A stretch of 47,784 nt of DNA from CAZGSD01 sp964528305. GTDB taxonomy: Bacteria; Patescibacteriota; Gracilibacteria; UBA1369. The stretch's first letter is position 1; every line of letters starts with the position of its first letter. The position numbers were made by a program, and so were the translations under genes. The notes under the pieces are model-generated. The model was given only the letters and a program-made list of their open reading frames with translations. It ran no database searches and had not been told where the DNA came from. Below, piece by piece: positions 32,392 to 40,726 of the stretch. The stretch is from assembly GCA_964528305.1 (NCBI GenBank), contig CAZGSD010000006.1:1-47784 (forward strand), written 5' to 3'.

Positions 32392-33051
32392 ATGGCAGCC
32401 CCAATACGCTTCGACATTATTACGATTTTCCCACATATTTTCGATTCATATTTTCAAGAAGGCATGATACGCAAAGGCCTAGAACAAGGCATTTTGGATA
32501 TACATGTACACAATTTACGAGACCATACCACAGACAAATGGGGTAAAGTTGACGACATTCCTTATGGCGGTGGCGCTGGTATGGTGATGACCCCACAACC
32601 ATTATATGATGCCATCCAACACGCTAAAAAATTCAATTCCGGCCCCGTTGTTTATCTCAGCCCAAAAGGCAAAATACTGACCCATACACGAGCAAAACGG
32701 TTGGGGAAAACAATTAGCGGCATGATTCTAATCTGTGGACGATATGAAGGTATCGATCAACGCATCATCGATTTGTGTGTAGACGAAGAAATATCCATAG
32801 GCAAATACGTACTAACCGGTGGTGAATTAGCAGCCATGGTAGTTATAGATACGGTAAGTCGTTTCGTACCACAATTACTAGGAGACGCTAAATCCAATCT
32901 AGAAGAGACTTTTTCCAGAGAGTTAAACGGCAAAAAAGAATACCCTCATTACACTAAACCCAGAGTTTTTCGCAATATAGCCGTGCCAGAAGTATTATTG
33001 AGTGGACATCATCAAAAAATCAATCAATGGAGAAAATCCAAATTAACTTAG
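32392..33051 (+). CDS. trmD: tRNA (guanine-N1-)-methyltransferase TrmD
   Basis: Methylates G37 next to the anticodon, preventing frameshifts. 219 residues. The trefoil-knot SAM site is clear: LICGRYEGIDQRI and EISIGKYVLTGGELAAMVVID. PYGGGAGMVM is the conserved upstream loop. The catalytic Asp region (EDSF in E. coli) reads EETF here, a conservative Glu. It ends with the usual PHYTKPRVF, VPEVLLSGHH and WR elements; the long C-terminal domain is somewhat trimmed. First gene after the rpsI terminator; the ATPase start follows 9 bp later. Confidence 0.96.
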   Translation: MAAPIRFDIITIFPHIFDSYFQEGMIRKGLEQGILDIHVHNLRDHTTDKWGKVDDIPYGGGAGMVMTPQPLYDAIQHAKKFNSGPVVYLSPKGKILTHTRAKRLGKTISGMILICGRYEGIDQRIIDLCVDEEISIGKYVLTGGELAAMVVIDTVSRFVPQLLGDAKSNLEETFSRELNGKKEYPHYTKPRVFRNIAVPEVLLSGHHQKINQWRKSKLT

Positions 33052-33060
33052 CTATATAAA

Positions 33061-35898
33061 ATGAGCGACAAAAACAATTACGCCTATCACAACATCTTTG
33101 ATCAATTTGACTGCAGTGAACATGGTCTAGAAAAAAATGAAGCGGAATTTCGTTTGAAAAAATACGGCCCCAATCAAATTCAAGTAAACAAAAAAAAATC
33201 CATCATTCTAAGCTTTCTAGAAGAGTTCACAGATCCAATGATGCTGCTTTTGATAGGCGCCACAGCTTTTGCTTATTTTTCTGGAGACAAAACAGACACT
33301 ATCATTATTTTTGCCGTCCTGATTTTAAACTCTAGCATCAGCTTTATACAAAAATTCAAAGCAGAAAAAGCTGTAGAGGCCCTCAAAAAAATGGTATCTC
33401 CTCACGCTAGAGTGTTACGCAATAGACAACAAATATTAATTCCAACCAAAGAAATCGTGCCGGGTGATATAATCATTCTCAATGAAGGCGACACCATCCC
33501 GGCCGATGCTATTATAATACAATCAAACGAACTAGAATGCGCCGAAGCTATCCTGAGCGGCGAATCAACTCCAGTACGAAAAACAGCTTTTAATACACAT
33601 GAAAAAGGCAATATCTCCTCCATAGAAAATTTTATCTTCACAGGCACAACAGTCGCACGAGGTAATGCCAAAGCTATTGTAGTAAAAACAGGCATGGACA
33701 CAGAGTTTGGGAAAATAGCTAATCTCACGCAAGAAACCCACAAAGACCCAACTCCATTAGAAAAAGAAATCCATAAATTGGGCATTTTAGCCGCCCAAAT
33801 CACTGTCGTTATCATCGCTATCATCTTTATCTTTGAACTACTGATACATCAACGCGGTATTGTTGATAATATTCTTTTCGCAACCTCCATAGCTGTAGCC
33901 GCTGTACCAGAAGGATTACCAGCAGTCATCACTATTGCCTTGGCCATGGGAGTGCAAAGACTTTCCAAAGAAAAAGCCATCATCAGACAATTATCATCAG
34001 TGGAAACACTGGGCGCCACCACCGTCATCTGCACCGACAAAACAGGAACACTCACCAAAAACGAAATGGTCGTTACAGAAGCCATAGTCGATGACTTTTA
34101 TGTTAAGTTTGATGGCATTGGCTACCAACCACATGGCAAATACACTATCATGACCCCTAAGGGTGATAATTTTGAAATCACAGATAATAATTTTGATCGT
34201 GAATTTCTCCATCGAAATTCACATATCACCGGCCCCCTAAACTGGATGAGTCTTTGTGCCGCACTTTGTAATAATTCCAGCCTCAACAACGATAATGGCC
34301 ATTATAAAATACTGGGAGATCCCACCGAGGGTGGATTGCTTTCCATGGCTTATAAAATCAACGCGAACACCCCCCTGGACATCAGCAGTAACTGGCAAGA
34401 AATACACGAGTTACCCTTTGATTCAGCTAGGAAAATGATGTCCAAAATATATCTGGATAATAGCACTGGGAAACACTACATCTTCAGTAAAGGTGCTCCA
34501 GAAAACATCATTGCCGCCTGCGATCAGCGTATCCACCAAGGTAAATTAAACATACTCACCAAAGGAATTAAAACTGATTTGATGTCTATCAATGACAGTT
34601 TTAACGACAAAGCCCTTCGAACAATTGGCTGTGCCTATAGAGAAATATCAACACATGAGTTAGCAACTATTAATCAACAAACGGATTTCCTCTCCAAAGT
34701 AGATCTAGCCGAAAAAAAACTAACTTTCATCGGAATCGCTGGATTATTTGATCCTCCACGGAATGAAGTCAAAGAAGCTGTAAAGTTAACGCGCATCGCA
34801 GGTATACGAAGCTATATCATTACTGGAGACAATGGCTTCACCACTGCCGCAATAGCCAAAGCTATCGATTTAATCAGTGATAAAAAACCACACCTTATCA
34901 TTAACGGTCAAGAACTGGATGCCTTATCAGATACCGACTTAAAAGAAAAGTTCAGTAATCACAATTTGGATATCATCTTTGCTCGCAGTAAACCGGAACA
35001 TAAATTACGCCTAGTTTCCATTCTCAAAGACATGGGTGAAATTGTCGCCGTCACAGGAGATGGAGTCAATGACGCCCCAGCTTTAAAACGAGCAGATATA
35101 GGTGTAGCGATGGGAATCACTGGTTCAGATGTATCAAAAGAAGCCGCTAATATGGTGTTAATGGATGATAGTTTCAACACTATAGTCACAGCTATCAAAG
35201 AAGGGCGAGTAATTTTTGCCAATCTTAAAAAATTTATTTTCTATATTTTCTCCTCCAATATCGGCGAAGTATTTGCCATATTTTTTGGCCTAATCAGCGG
35301 ACTGGAAGCCCCACTTACAGCAATATTAATTCTGACTATCAACTTCGCTACCGATCTGTTTCCAGCCCTGGCACTGGGCGTTGAACCAGCGGAAAAAAAC
35401 ATTATGCAGCAACCACCACGCTCAGCCAAAGAAAAGCTTATGACCACAAAATTCTTGAAAAGAATTTTAATCACTGGCTCCATCATAGGCCTACTGGTAT
35501 TGATCGTGTATGTCGTTAAACTATTCTTAGGTGGATGGACATACGGACAACCAATACCAGAGCTATTATATCGACAGGCCAGCTCGTTAGCCTTTATCGC
35601 CATGGTTTTATTCCAAGTCACTAATTCTTTCAACGCCAAAACAGAAAATAGTTCCATCATCAACAGAAACATCATCAATAATCACAAGCTGATTTGGGCT
35701 AATATATCATCATTATTAATAGCTATATTAATAGTGGAACTCCCTTGGCTACAAAAATTTTTCCGCACCACTTCATTATCAATCATGGATTGGTTATTAG
35801 TATTAGCCGGATGTGGCATTATCACAATTGCTTTAGAAATAATGAAATCAAAAAGCAGAAAGCATTCACACCACACACCACATCACAAACATGCTTAA
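33061..35898 (+). CDS. Cation-transporting P-type ATPase, Ca2+ (P2A-like)
   Basis: Membrane pump of 945 residues that uses ATP to export cations, most likely Ca2+. The phosphorylated Asp326 lies in CTDKTGTLTKNE; the actuator loop is LSGESTPVRK; the hinge is VTGDGVNDAPALK. Ion-site residues resemble SERCA: PEGLPAVITIALA in M4, SNIGEVFAIFFG in M5 and NFATDLFPALALG in M6. An N-terminal cation-ATPase domain and a C-terminal four-helix set (M7-M10) are present. The end is His-rich (KHSHHTPHHKHA). Its stop overlaps the next start by 8 nt, so the downstream genes are translationally coupled. The ion is inferred from motif similarity. Confidence 0.93.
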   Translation: MSDKNNYAYHNIFDQFDCSEHGLEKNEAEFRLKKYGPNQIQVNKKKSIILSFLEEFTDPMMLLLIGATAFAYFSGDKTDTIIIFAVLILNSSISFIQKFKAEKAVEALKKMVSPHARVLRNRQQILIPTKEIVPGDIIILNEGDTIPADAIIIQSNELECAEAILSGESTPVRKTAFNTHEKGNISSIENFIFTGTTVARGNAKAIVVKTGMDTEFGKIANLTQETHKDPTPLEKEIHKLGILAAQITVVIIAIIFIFELLIHQRGIVDNILFATSIAVAAVPEGLPAVITIALAMGVQRLSKEKAIIRQLSSVETLGATTVICTDKTGTLTKNEMVVTEAIVDDFYVKFDGIGYQPHGKYTIMTPKGDNFEITDNNFDREFLHRNSHITGPLNWMSLCAALCNNSSLNNDNGHYKILGDPTEGGLLSMAYKINANTPLDISSNWQEIHELPFDSARKMMSKIYLDNSTGKHYIFSKGAPENIIAACDQRIHQGKLNILTKGIKTDLMSINDSFNDKALRTIGCAYREISTHELATINQQTDFLSKVDLAEKKLTFIGIAGLFDPPRNEVKEAVKLTRIAGIRSYIITGDNGFTTAAIAKAIDLISDKKPHLIINGQELDALSDTDLKEKFSNHNLDIIFARSKPEHKLRLVSILKDMGEIVAVTGDGVNDAPALKRADIGVAMGITGSDVSKEAANMVLMDDSFNTIVTAIKEGRVIFANLKKFIFYIFSSNIGEVFAIFFGLISGLEAPLTAILILTINFATDLFPALALGVEPAEKNIMQQPPRSAKEKLMTTKFLKRILITGSIIGLLVLIVYVVKLFLGGWTYGQPIPELLYRQASSLAFIAMVLFQVTNSFNAKTENSSIINRNIINNHKLIWANISSLLIAILIVELPWLQKFFRTTSLSIMDWLLVLAGCGIITIALEIMKSKSRKHSHHTPHHKHA

Positions 35899-36172
35899 AA
35901 ATTTTTTAGACACCATAAAGTCACAAAAACAGTTAATTCTAGAAGTCCATGTGGTCCCCAAAAGCAAAACAAATGAAATAACAGATATTAACATCAACGA
36001 TACGAACAAAATCTCACTCAAAGTAAAAATCCGTGGAGTCCCCGAAAAAAACCAAGTAAACACGACGCTAATCAAATTTCTCGCTAAAGAAATAAAAACC
36101 ACGCCATCCAACATCACTATAATCGCAGGCTGGACCAGTCGACATAAAATACTTCAAATCAGATCCTCATGA
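35891..36172 (+). CDS. DUF167 (YggU-type) protein
   Basis: 93-residue cytoplasmic protein of the DUF167/YggU family, function unknown. Recognised by LILEVHVVPKSKTNEI, VKIRGVPEKNQVNTTLIKFLAKEI and the ITIIAGWTSRHKILQI end, equivalent to the family pattern of G-x-TSRxK. Its ATG overlaps the ATPase stop and its TGA overlaps the rsmA ATG, so it is embedded in a coupled operon. Confidence 0.85.
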   Translation: MLKNFLDTIKSQKQLILEVHVVPKSKTNEITDININDTNKISLKVKIRGVPEKNQVNTTLIKFLAKEIKTTPSNITIIAGWTSRHKILQIRSS

Positions 36173-36987
36173 TCTACAATAATCGTCAAGAATTAATTCA
36201 ATTACTACAACGCGAAAATCTCTATACAGAAAAGCATTTTAGTCAAAACTTTCTATACAACACAAAGGTTATCGATCAAATTATCGCTGCCGCTAATCTA
36301 GCACCAACCGATACTGTAGTAGAAGTTGGCCCTGGATTAGGCATATTAACCATGGAATTAGTACAAAAAGCCCATCAGGTAATCACTATAGAGAGAGATG
36401 ATAAATTAATTCCCTATCTACAAAGAACTTTTAAAACCTACTCAAACCTAAGAATCATTCATCAAGACGTTTTGGAAAGCACGCCACCCGAAGCTCAATA
36501 CAAAGTTGTCGCCAACATCCCATACCACATCACATCACCAATCATCAGTCATTTCCTGCAAAATCAACAGGGGACCCGGCCATCACTTTTAGTGCTACTA
36601 ACTCAATTAGAAGTAGCCCAAAAAATTTGTGCCAAGCCTGGTGACCATAACGTTCTCAGCCTTCAAACACAATTATTCTGCAATCCAACACTAATCAACC
36701 GTGTCAGCGCTAATAATTTCCTACCAGCACCAAAAGTAGATTCAGCTATTTTAAAATTAGAAACACTACCACAACCAAGAATTACCAACATCAAACAGTT
36801 TTTGGCAATAATCCACAAAGCCTTTAGCCAAAAAAGAAAAACGCTCGCTAACAGTTTAAATGGACTATATGGACTAGGAAAAAATGAATGGGCCGAACGA
36901 TTGAATCAAAGCAAGCTTTCACCTAATATCCGCCCACAACAGCTATCCATGGCCGATTGGCAAAATCTCATCAATCACCTGTCCTGA
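36169..36987 (+). CDS. rsmA: 16S rRNA dimethyladenosine transferase (KsgA)
   Basis: Dimethylates two adjacent adenines in the 3' hairpin of 16S rRNA, a late 30S maturation check. 272 residues. SAM motif VEVGPGLGILTMEL, the acidic IERDDKLI, and the catalytic NIPYHITSPI are intact. HFSQNFLYN near the start is the family signature (KxxGQNFL-like). The small helical C-terminal domain follows. ATGA overlap with DUF167. Its TGA stop and the stop of the convergent hrpA lie in one palindrome (36985-36994). Confidence 0.97.
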   Translation: MIYNNRQELIQLLQRENLYTEKHFSQNFLYNTKVIDQIIAAANLAPTDTVVEVGPGLGILTMELVQKAHQVITIERDDKLIPYLQRTFKTYSNLRIIHQDVLESTPPEAQYKVVANIPYHITSPIISHFLQNQQGTRPSLLVLLTQLEVAQKICAKPGDHNVLSLQTQLFCNPTLINRVSANNFLPAPKVDSAILKLETLPQPRITNIKQFLAIIHKAFSQKRKTLANSLNGLYGLGKNEWAERLNQSKLSPNIRPQQLSMADWQNLINHLS

Positions 36988-36991
36988 TTAA

Positions 36992-39900
36992 TCAAAAATT
37001 GCCGTCATTCAAATCGCGCTTTTCCCGCATCAATTTTTCCACCTGCGAAGCCGCGTTAGATTCAGCTAATAATTGCATTTGTTTTAATTTTGACATTATT
37101 TTTTCTAAAACATCAGATTTGTAACTAGATAGCAAAAGAGCTTCTTGATCCAACACACCCCGGACAAAAGACACATTTTTAAATACGTCAAGATCACTCA
37201 ATTTACCATCAAAGTCTATCCTTTTCCACAAAGCCGTCCTCAAAGCCGCCGGAAAATCCATCCCATAAAAAAACTTCTCATACTTCGCCTCCAATTCAAT
37301 AATATCCGTTTCACTGAAATTCATGATCTGACGATTTAAATAAAGGAAATACTCTTTAAGTACATTCAAACCAGCCTTCCAAGCTAGTTCAGGGCTATCA
37401 AAAAGTCCCCTAGCCAATTTTTTCCCCTCGACAGCCAACCCCACATAAACCATCTTTTTGTCACCAACACCGCCCTGACCAAACAAGCCAACACCAACTT
37501 CCACAGGCAATAACATTTTCTCCCAATAATGCCATATTTCAGCCCATCTAATATTTTTAACATTCCAAAGTCGATGTAATTTTTTCAATGCTTTACGTAA
37601 GTGCCAATTATCAACATCCTGTTTAACTCCAACCACACTTTCACCACAAGCAATCACATCATTACTAGCACAAGATTCAACCGAATCACTATCAGTGATC
37701 AAAAAATTTACTCGCAAAGCGTTGTACTTTGACAACTCTTTCGCCACTACAACGTCATCGAGATCAAATAAATCGGCTACTCGCAACATCACATAAGCCC
37801 CATCTTCCAAGTAAGAATGATCATGAATATAATGCACTGGCCTACTTACTCCAGCCAAATAAACGCTTTCAGGAAAAGTTAACTGAATCTGCTTCAAATC
37901 ATCTACTGATAAACACTCCTTCCAATTCAGCTTCAAATAATCCGCCCCATGAGTTTGCAATAATACCTCGACGTCATCACCCGAAACTACTGGCCTCGGC
38001 GACACACCTAGTTTAGCCCTATACCAATCCTTTAGTTTAGCAGCATGAATAGCTAATTCCGGCCTACGCAACTTTGCCGCATAAAACTTTAACTGGGACA
38101 CCACCCAAGCATTGTCCTCCAACCATGGAAATCGCTTCACTCCGAGCATTTTATTAATCAATCCCTCCTGTATTAGATAATCCACGGCCAATGAAACATC
38201 ATCTACAGCCACCGGAACAAGTGTTTCACATCCCACGCGTTTATCACGGAAAAAAACATCTCTTGGTCGTACAGCCTGACCACTACGCATATCAAATTTT
38301 ATTGGACCATATTTGATGCGACACAATTGCGGCGCTATTTCCACAAACCAAGCTGGATCAACCATCGTGTTATTTCTGGCAAACAAGCGAGTTGTTTCCA
38401 CTATCTCCGCCGCTACAAAAAACTGCGGATGTAATGGGAACAAAGCTGAACCTGGATGAATCAAAATATTATCTGCACTCCTGGACTTATAGATTTGGGG
38501 CCCATTAGCTTCACATAAATTTTGTATAAATCCAGTAGAAATAGCCTTCAATATACCATCACGTTTTGATAAATCAGCTGACAAATCTGGATTATCTTCA
38601 GTGAACAAATATTTGGAAAACTCATCTTTAGCAAAAACATTCAATGTATCCAATAATTGAAAAAAAATCTTTGCTATCTCCTGAAACATTAACCAATTCA
38701 AATAATGAGCCTGACAAAAAGCCTCTCTCTCAGCATCAGAATTAAATTCCTGTAATTTATTCCAAACCACCAAAAACACTATCAAATCAGATGCCGGATG
38801 ACGAGGCCCCACGGAGGTATCTTTCACTTTTCTAATAAAAACCCGCCTTCCCTTTCTTACACGTACTGTTTTATACCGCACCAATTCGCCCAAAGCCATT
38901 CTCTGAAAGTGTTTTTTTGCCCTATCAGCTTCCGCCTCTTCCTCTTTCGGCCGCAAAAAAGGATCCTTTACGGACAAAGACGAAGCTATAACAGCGACCT
39001 CGCGGACACATTGATATTTTTCAGCAGCCAAAAGCATGGCAGAAATTCTCGGCTCCAATGGCAAATGAGCCATTTTTACACCCAAAGGAGTTAATTTTTT
39101 TTGCTCATCAATAGCACCCAATTCAATCAAATTAGCGATTGCATTCCGATACGCTCTTGCCTCCGGAACATCTATAAAACTAAACCCCATTAAATCTTCA
39201 ATACCAATAAGCAACATATGCAAAACAACCGAGGATAAATCAGATCGCTGAATTTCCGGCTTAGTGTATTTTTCCCTGGAAAGGAAATCCTCTTCTGTGA
39301 ATAAGCGCACACAAACGCCAGGAGCTATGCGCCCAGCACGCCCAGCGCGCTGTATAGCCGAAGCTTGAGACACTGGCCGTGTCTCTAAACTACCAATACC
39401 AGTTTTAAAATTGAAGTCTGTCATCCTAGCCAAGCCAGAATCCAAAACATGAGTTATGCCAGGAACCGTCAATGAAGTTTCAGCTATATTAGTAGAAACT
39501 ATAACCTTTATCATACCTGGATAATCCGCATAAACCAACTCTTGATCTTCCATCGATAAACGGGAATAAAGTGGTAGGCACTTAACTCCCCGCTTATCAC
39601 GCCACTCTATTTCACGAATAGTTTGGAATATCTCAGCTTCTCCAGGCATAAAAATCAGTATATCACCCCCACCATCACTATGAACTATCCCATGAACCAA
39701 TTCGGCTGTTTTTACAAACAAATCTTCCCCCTTTTCCAATCCAGCATAACGAACTTCCACTGGATACATTCTGCCTGAAACATTAATAATCGGCACAGGC
39801 TTGACTTCACCATCAATAACAGAATTCAAATCTTGAAAAAACTGCGCAAACTTATCAGCATCAAAAGTAGCTGACGTAATTAACATTTTCAATGGAGCTA

Positions 39901-40393
39901 AGTCTGCAGCCTTGCGACGCCCTTGAATATCCTTAAGTAAACCAAGCAAAAAATCTATATTTAAATTCCTCTCATGAGCCTCATCTACTAGCACAGCATC
40001 ATAACGTGACAACAAACCATCCCCTTTCATTTCTTGGAGCAAAATACCATCAGTACAAATAGTAATCTTCGTCCCTTTGGTTGACTCATCCTCAAAACGT
40101 ATTTTGTACCCGACTTCCTCTCCCAAAATAACCCCCATCTCCTGAGCCATCCAAGTAGCTATAGAAACGGCAGCCAAACGTCTGGGCTGAGTGCAGGCTA
40201 TTTTAAAATCACCAAGAGACGGATCAGTCTTATGAATTTCCGCAAAAGCCTCCAAAATCATTTTTGGTATCTGCGTTGATTTACCAGAGCCGGTTTCACC
40301 AACCACAATTACCACCTGGTTTTTCACTATAGCATCAACTATTTCCCGCCTATGAGCTGCAATAGGCAACACCTCCGGATAATTCAATCTCAT
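36992..40393 (-). CDS. hrpA: ATP-dependent RNA helicase, HrpA type (DEAH box)
   Basis: RNA helicase of the DEAH family, 1133 residues; E. coli HrpA is about 1300. Walker A GETGSGKS is near residues 32-39, motif II DEAH at 137-140, then TSATFDADKF, SLTVPGITHVLDSG and RAGRAGRIAPG (motif VI). The helicase-associated and OB-fold regions follow, and a long C-terminal part resembles the DUF3418 region of HrpA. HrpA-type helicases have been linked to mRNA processing and stalled or collided ribosomes, which would fit its place beside ribosomal genes. It converges on rsmA with 4 bp between stops. No Shine-Dalgarno sequence upstream. Confidence 0.92.
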   Translation of the reverse strand: MRLNYPEVLPIAAHRREIVDAIVKNQVVIVVGETGSGKSTQIPKMILEAFAEIHKTDPSLGDFKIACTQPRRLAAVSIATWMAQEMGVILGEEVGYKIRFEDESTKGTKITICTDGILLQEMKGDGLLSRYDAVLVDEAHERNLNIDFLLGLLKDIQGRRKAADLAPLKMLITSATFDADKFAQFFQDLNSVIDGEVKPVPIINVSGRMYPVEVRYAGLEKGEDLFVKTAELVHGIVHSDGGGDILIFMPGEAEIFQTIREIEWRDKRGVKCLPLYSRLSMEDQELVYADYPGMIKVIVSTNIAETSLTVPGITHVLDSGLARMTDFNFKTGIGSLETRPVSQASAIQRAGRAGRIAPGVCVRLFTEEDFLSREKYTKPEIQRSDLSSVVLHMLLIGIEDLMGFSFIDVPEARAYRNAIANLIELGAIDEQKKLTPLGVKMAHLPLEPRISAMLLAAEKYQCVREVAVIASSLSVKDPFLRPKEEEAEADRAKKHFQRMALGELVRYKTVRVRKGRRVFIRKVKDTSVGPRHPASDLIVFLVVWNKLQEFNSDAEREAFCQAHYLNWLMFQEIAKIFFQLLDTLNVFAKDEFSKYLFTEDNPDLSADLSKRDGILKAISTGFIQNLCEANGPQIYKSRSADNILIHPGSALFPLHPQFFVAAEIVETTRLFARNNTMVDPAWFVEIAPQLCRIKYGPIKFDMRSGQAVRPRDVFFRDKRVGCETLVPVAVDDVSLAVDYLIQEGLINKMLGVKRFPWLEDNAWVVSQLKFYAAKLRRPELAIHAAKLKDWYRAKLGVSPRPVVSGDDVEVLLQTHGADYLKLNWKECLSVDDLKQIQLTFPESVYLAGVSRPVHYIHDHSYLEDGAYVMLRVADLFDLDDVVVAKELSKYNALRVNFLITDSDSVESCASNDVIACGESVVGVKQDVDNWHLRKALKKLHRLWNVKNIRWAEIWHYWEKMLLPVEVGVGLFGQGGVGDKKMVYVGLAVEGKKLARGLFDSPELAWKAGLNVLKEYFLYLNRQIMNFSETDIIELEAKYEKFFYGMDFPAALRTALWKRIDFDGKLSDLDVFKNVSFVRGVLDQEALLLSSYKSDVLEKIMSKLKQMQLLAESNAASQVEKLMREKRDLNDGNF

Positions 40394-40726
40394 GATAACA
40401 ACTTATGACGTCCAAGTTTAATGTAGCTGAAAGCCAAACAACATACCAGTAATTTAACCTAGCAGTTTAACCATCTAGCAAGGGCAATTTTAATTAATCA
40501 ACCCCCACTAAAAGAGATTAAAAATTGGATTTTAAAAACTATTAACCACACCAGAAAACCAGTCTTTAAAAGACAAATTAAGTAAAATTATAGAATTTTA
40601 TTAAACTCCCAAAGCCGCCCACAGCGACACCCCCCACATCAAGACCAAAACTGGATTTTTACCTAATCGACAGGTACTATAAAACCATCACCTATCCTAT
40701 CAGCTGCAATCGCGGCCGCCTCCGTT
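40394..40726. other. Intergenic region between hrpA and dinG (333 bp)
   Basis: Longest gap in the window. It lies between two divergent genes and should hold both promoters. On the plus strand TACTATAAAA at 40675-40684 offers a -10 box, but no good -35 box fits. On the minus strand I see only weak candidates. The sequence is AT-rich up to about 40605, then C-rich (CGACACCCCCCAC), then GCGGCCGC at 40713-40720. No ORF, tRNA or strong hairpin was recognised. Confidence 0.5.
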
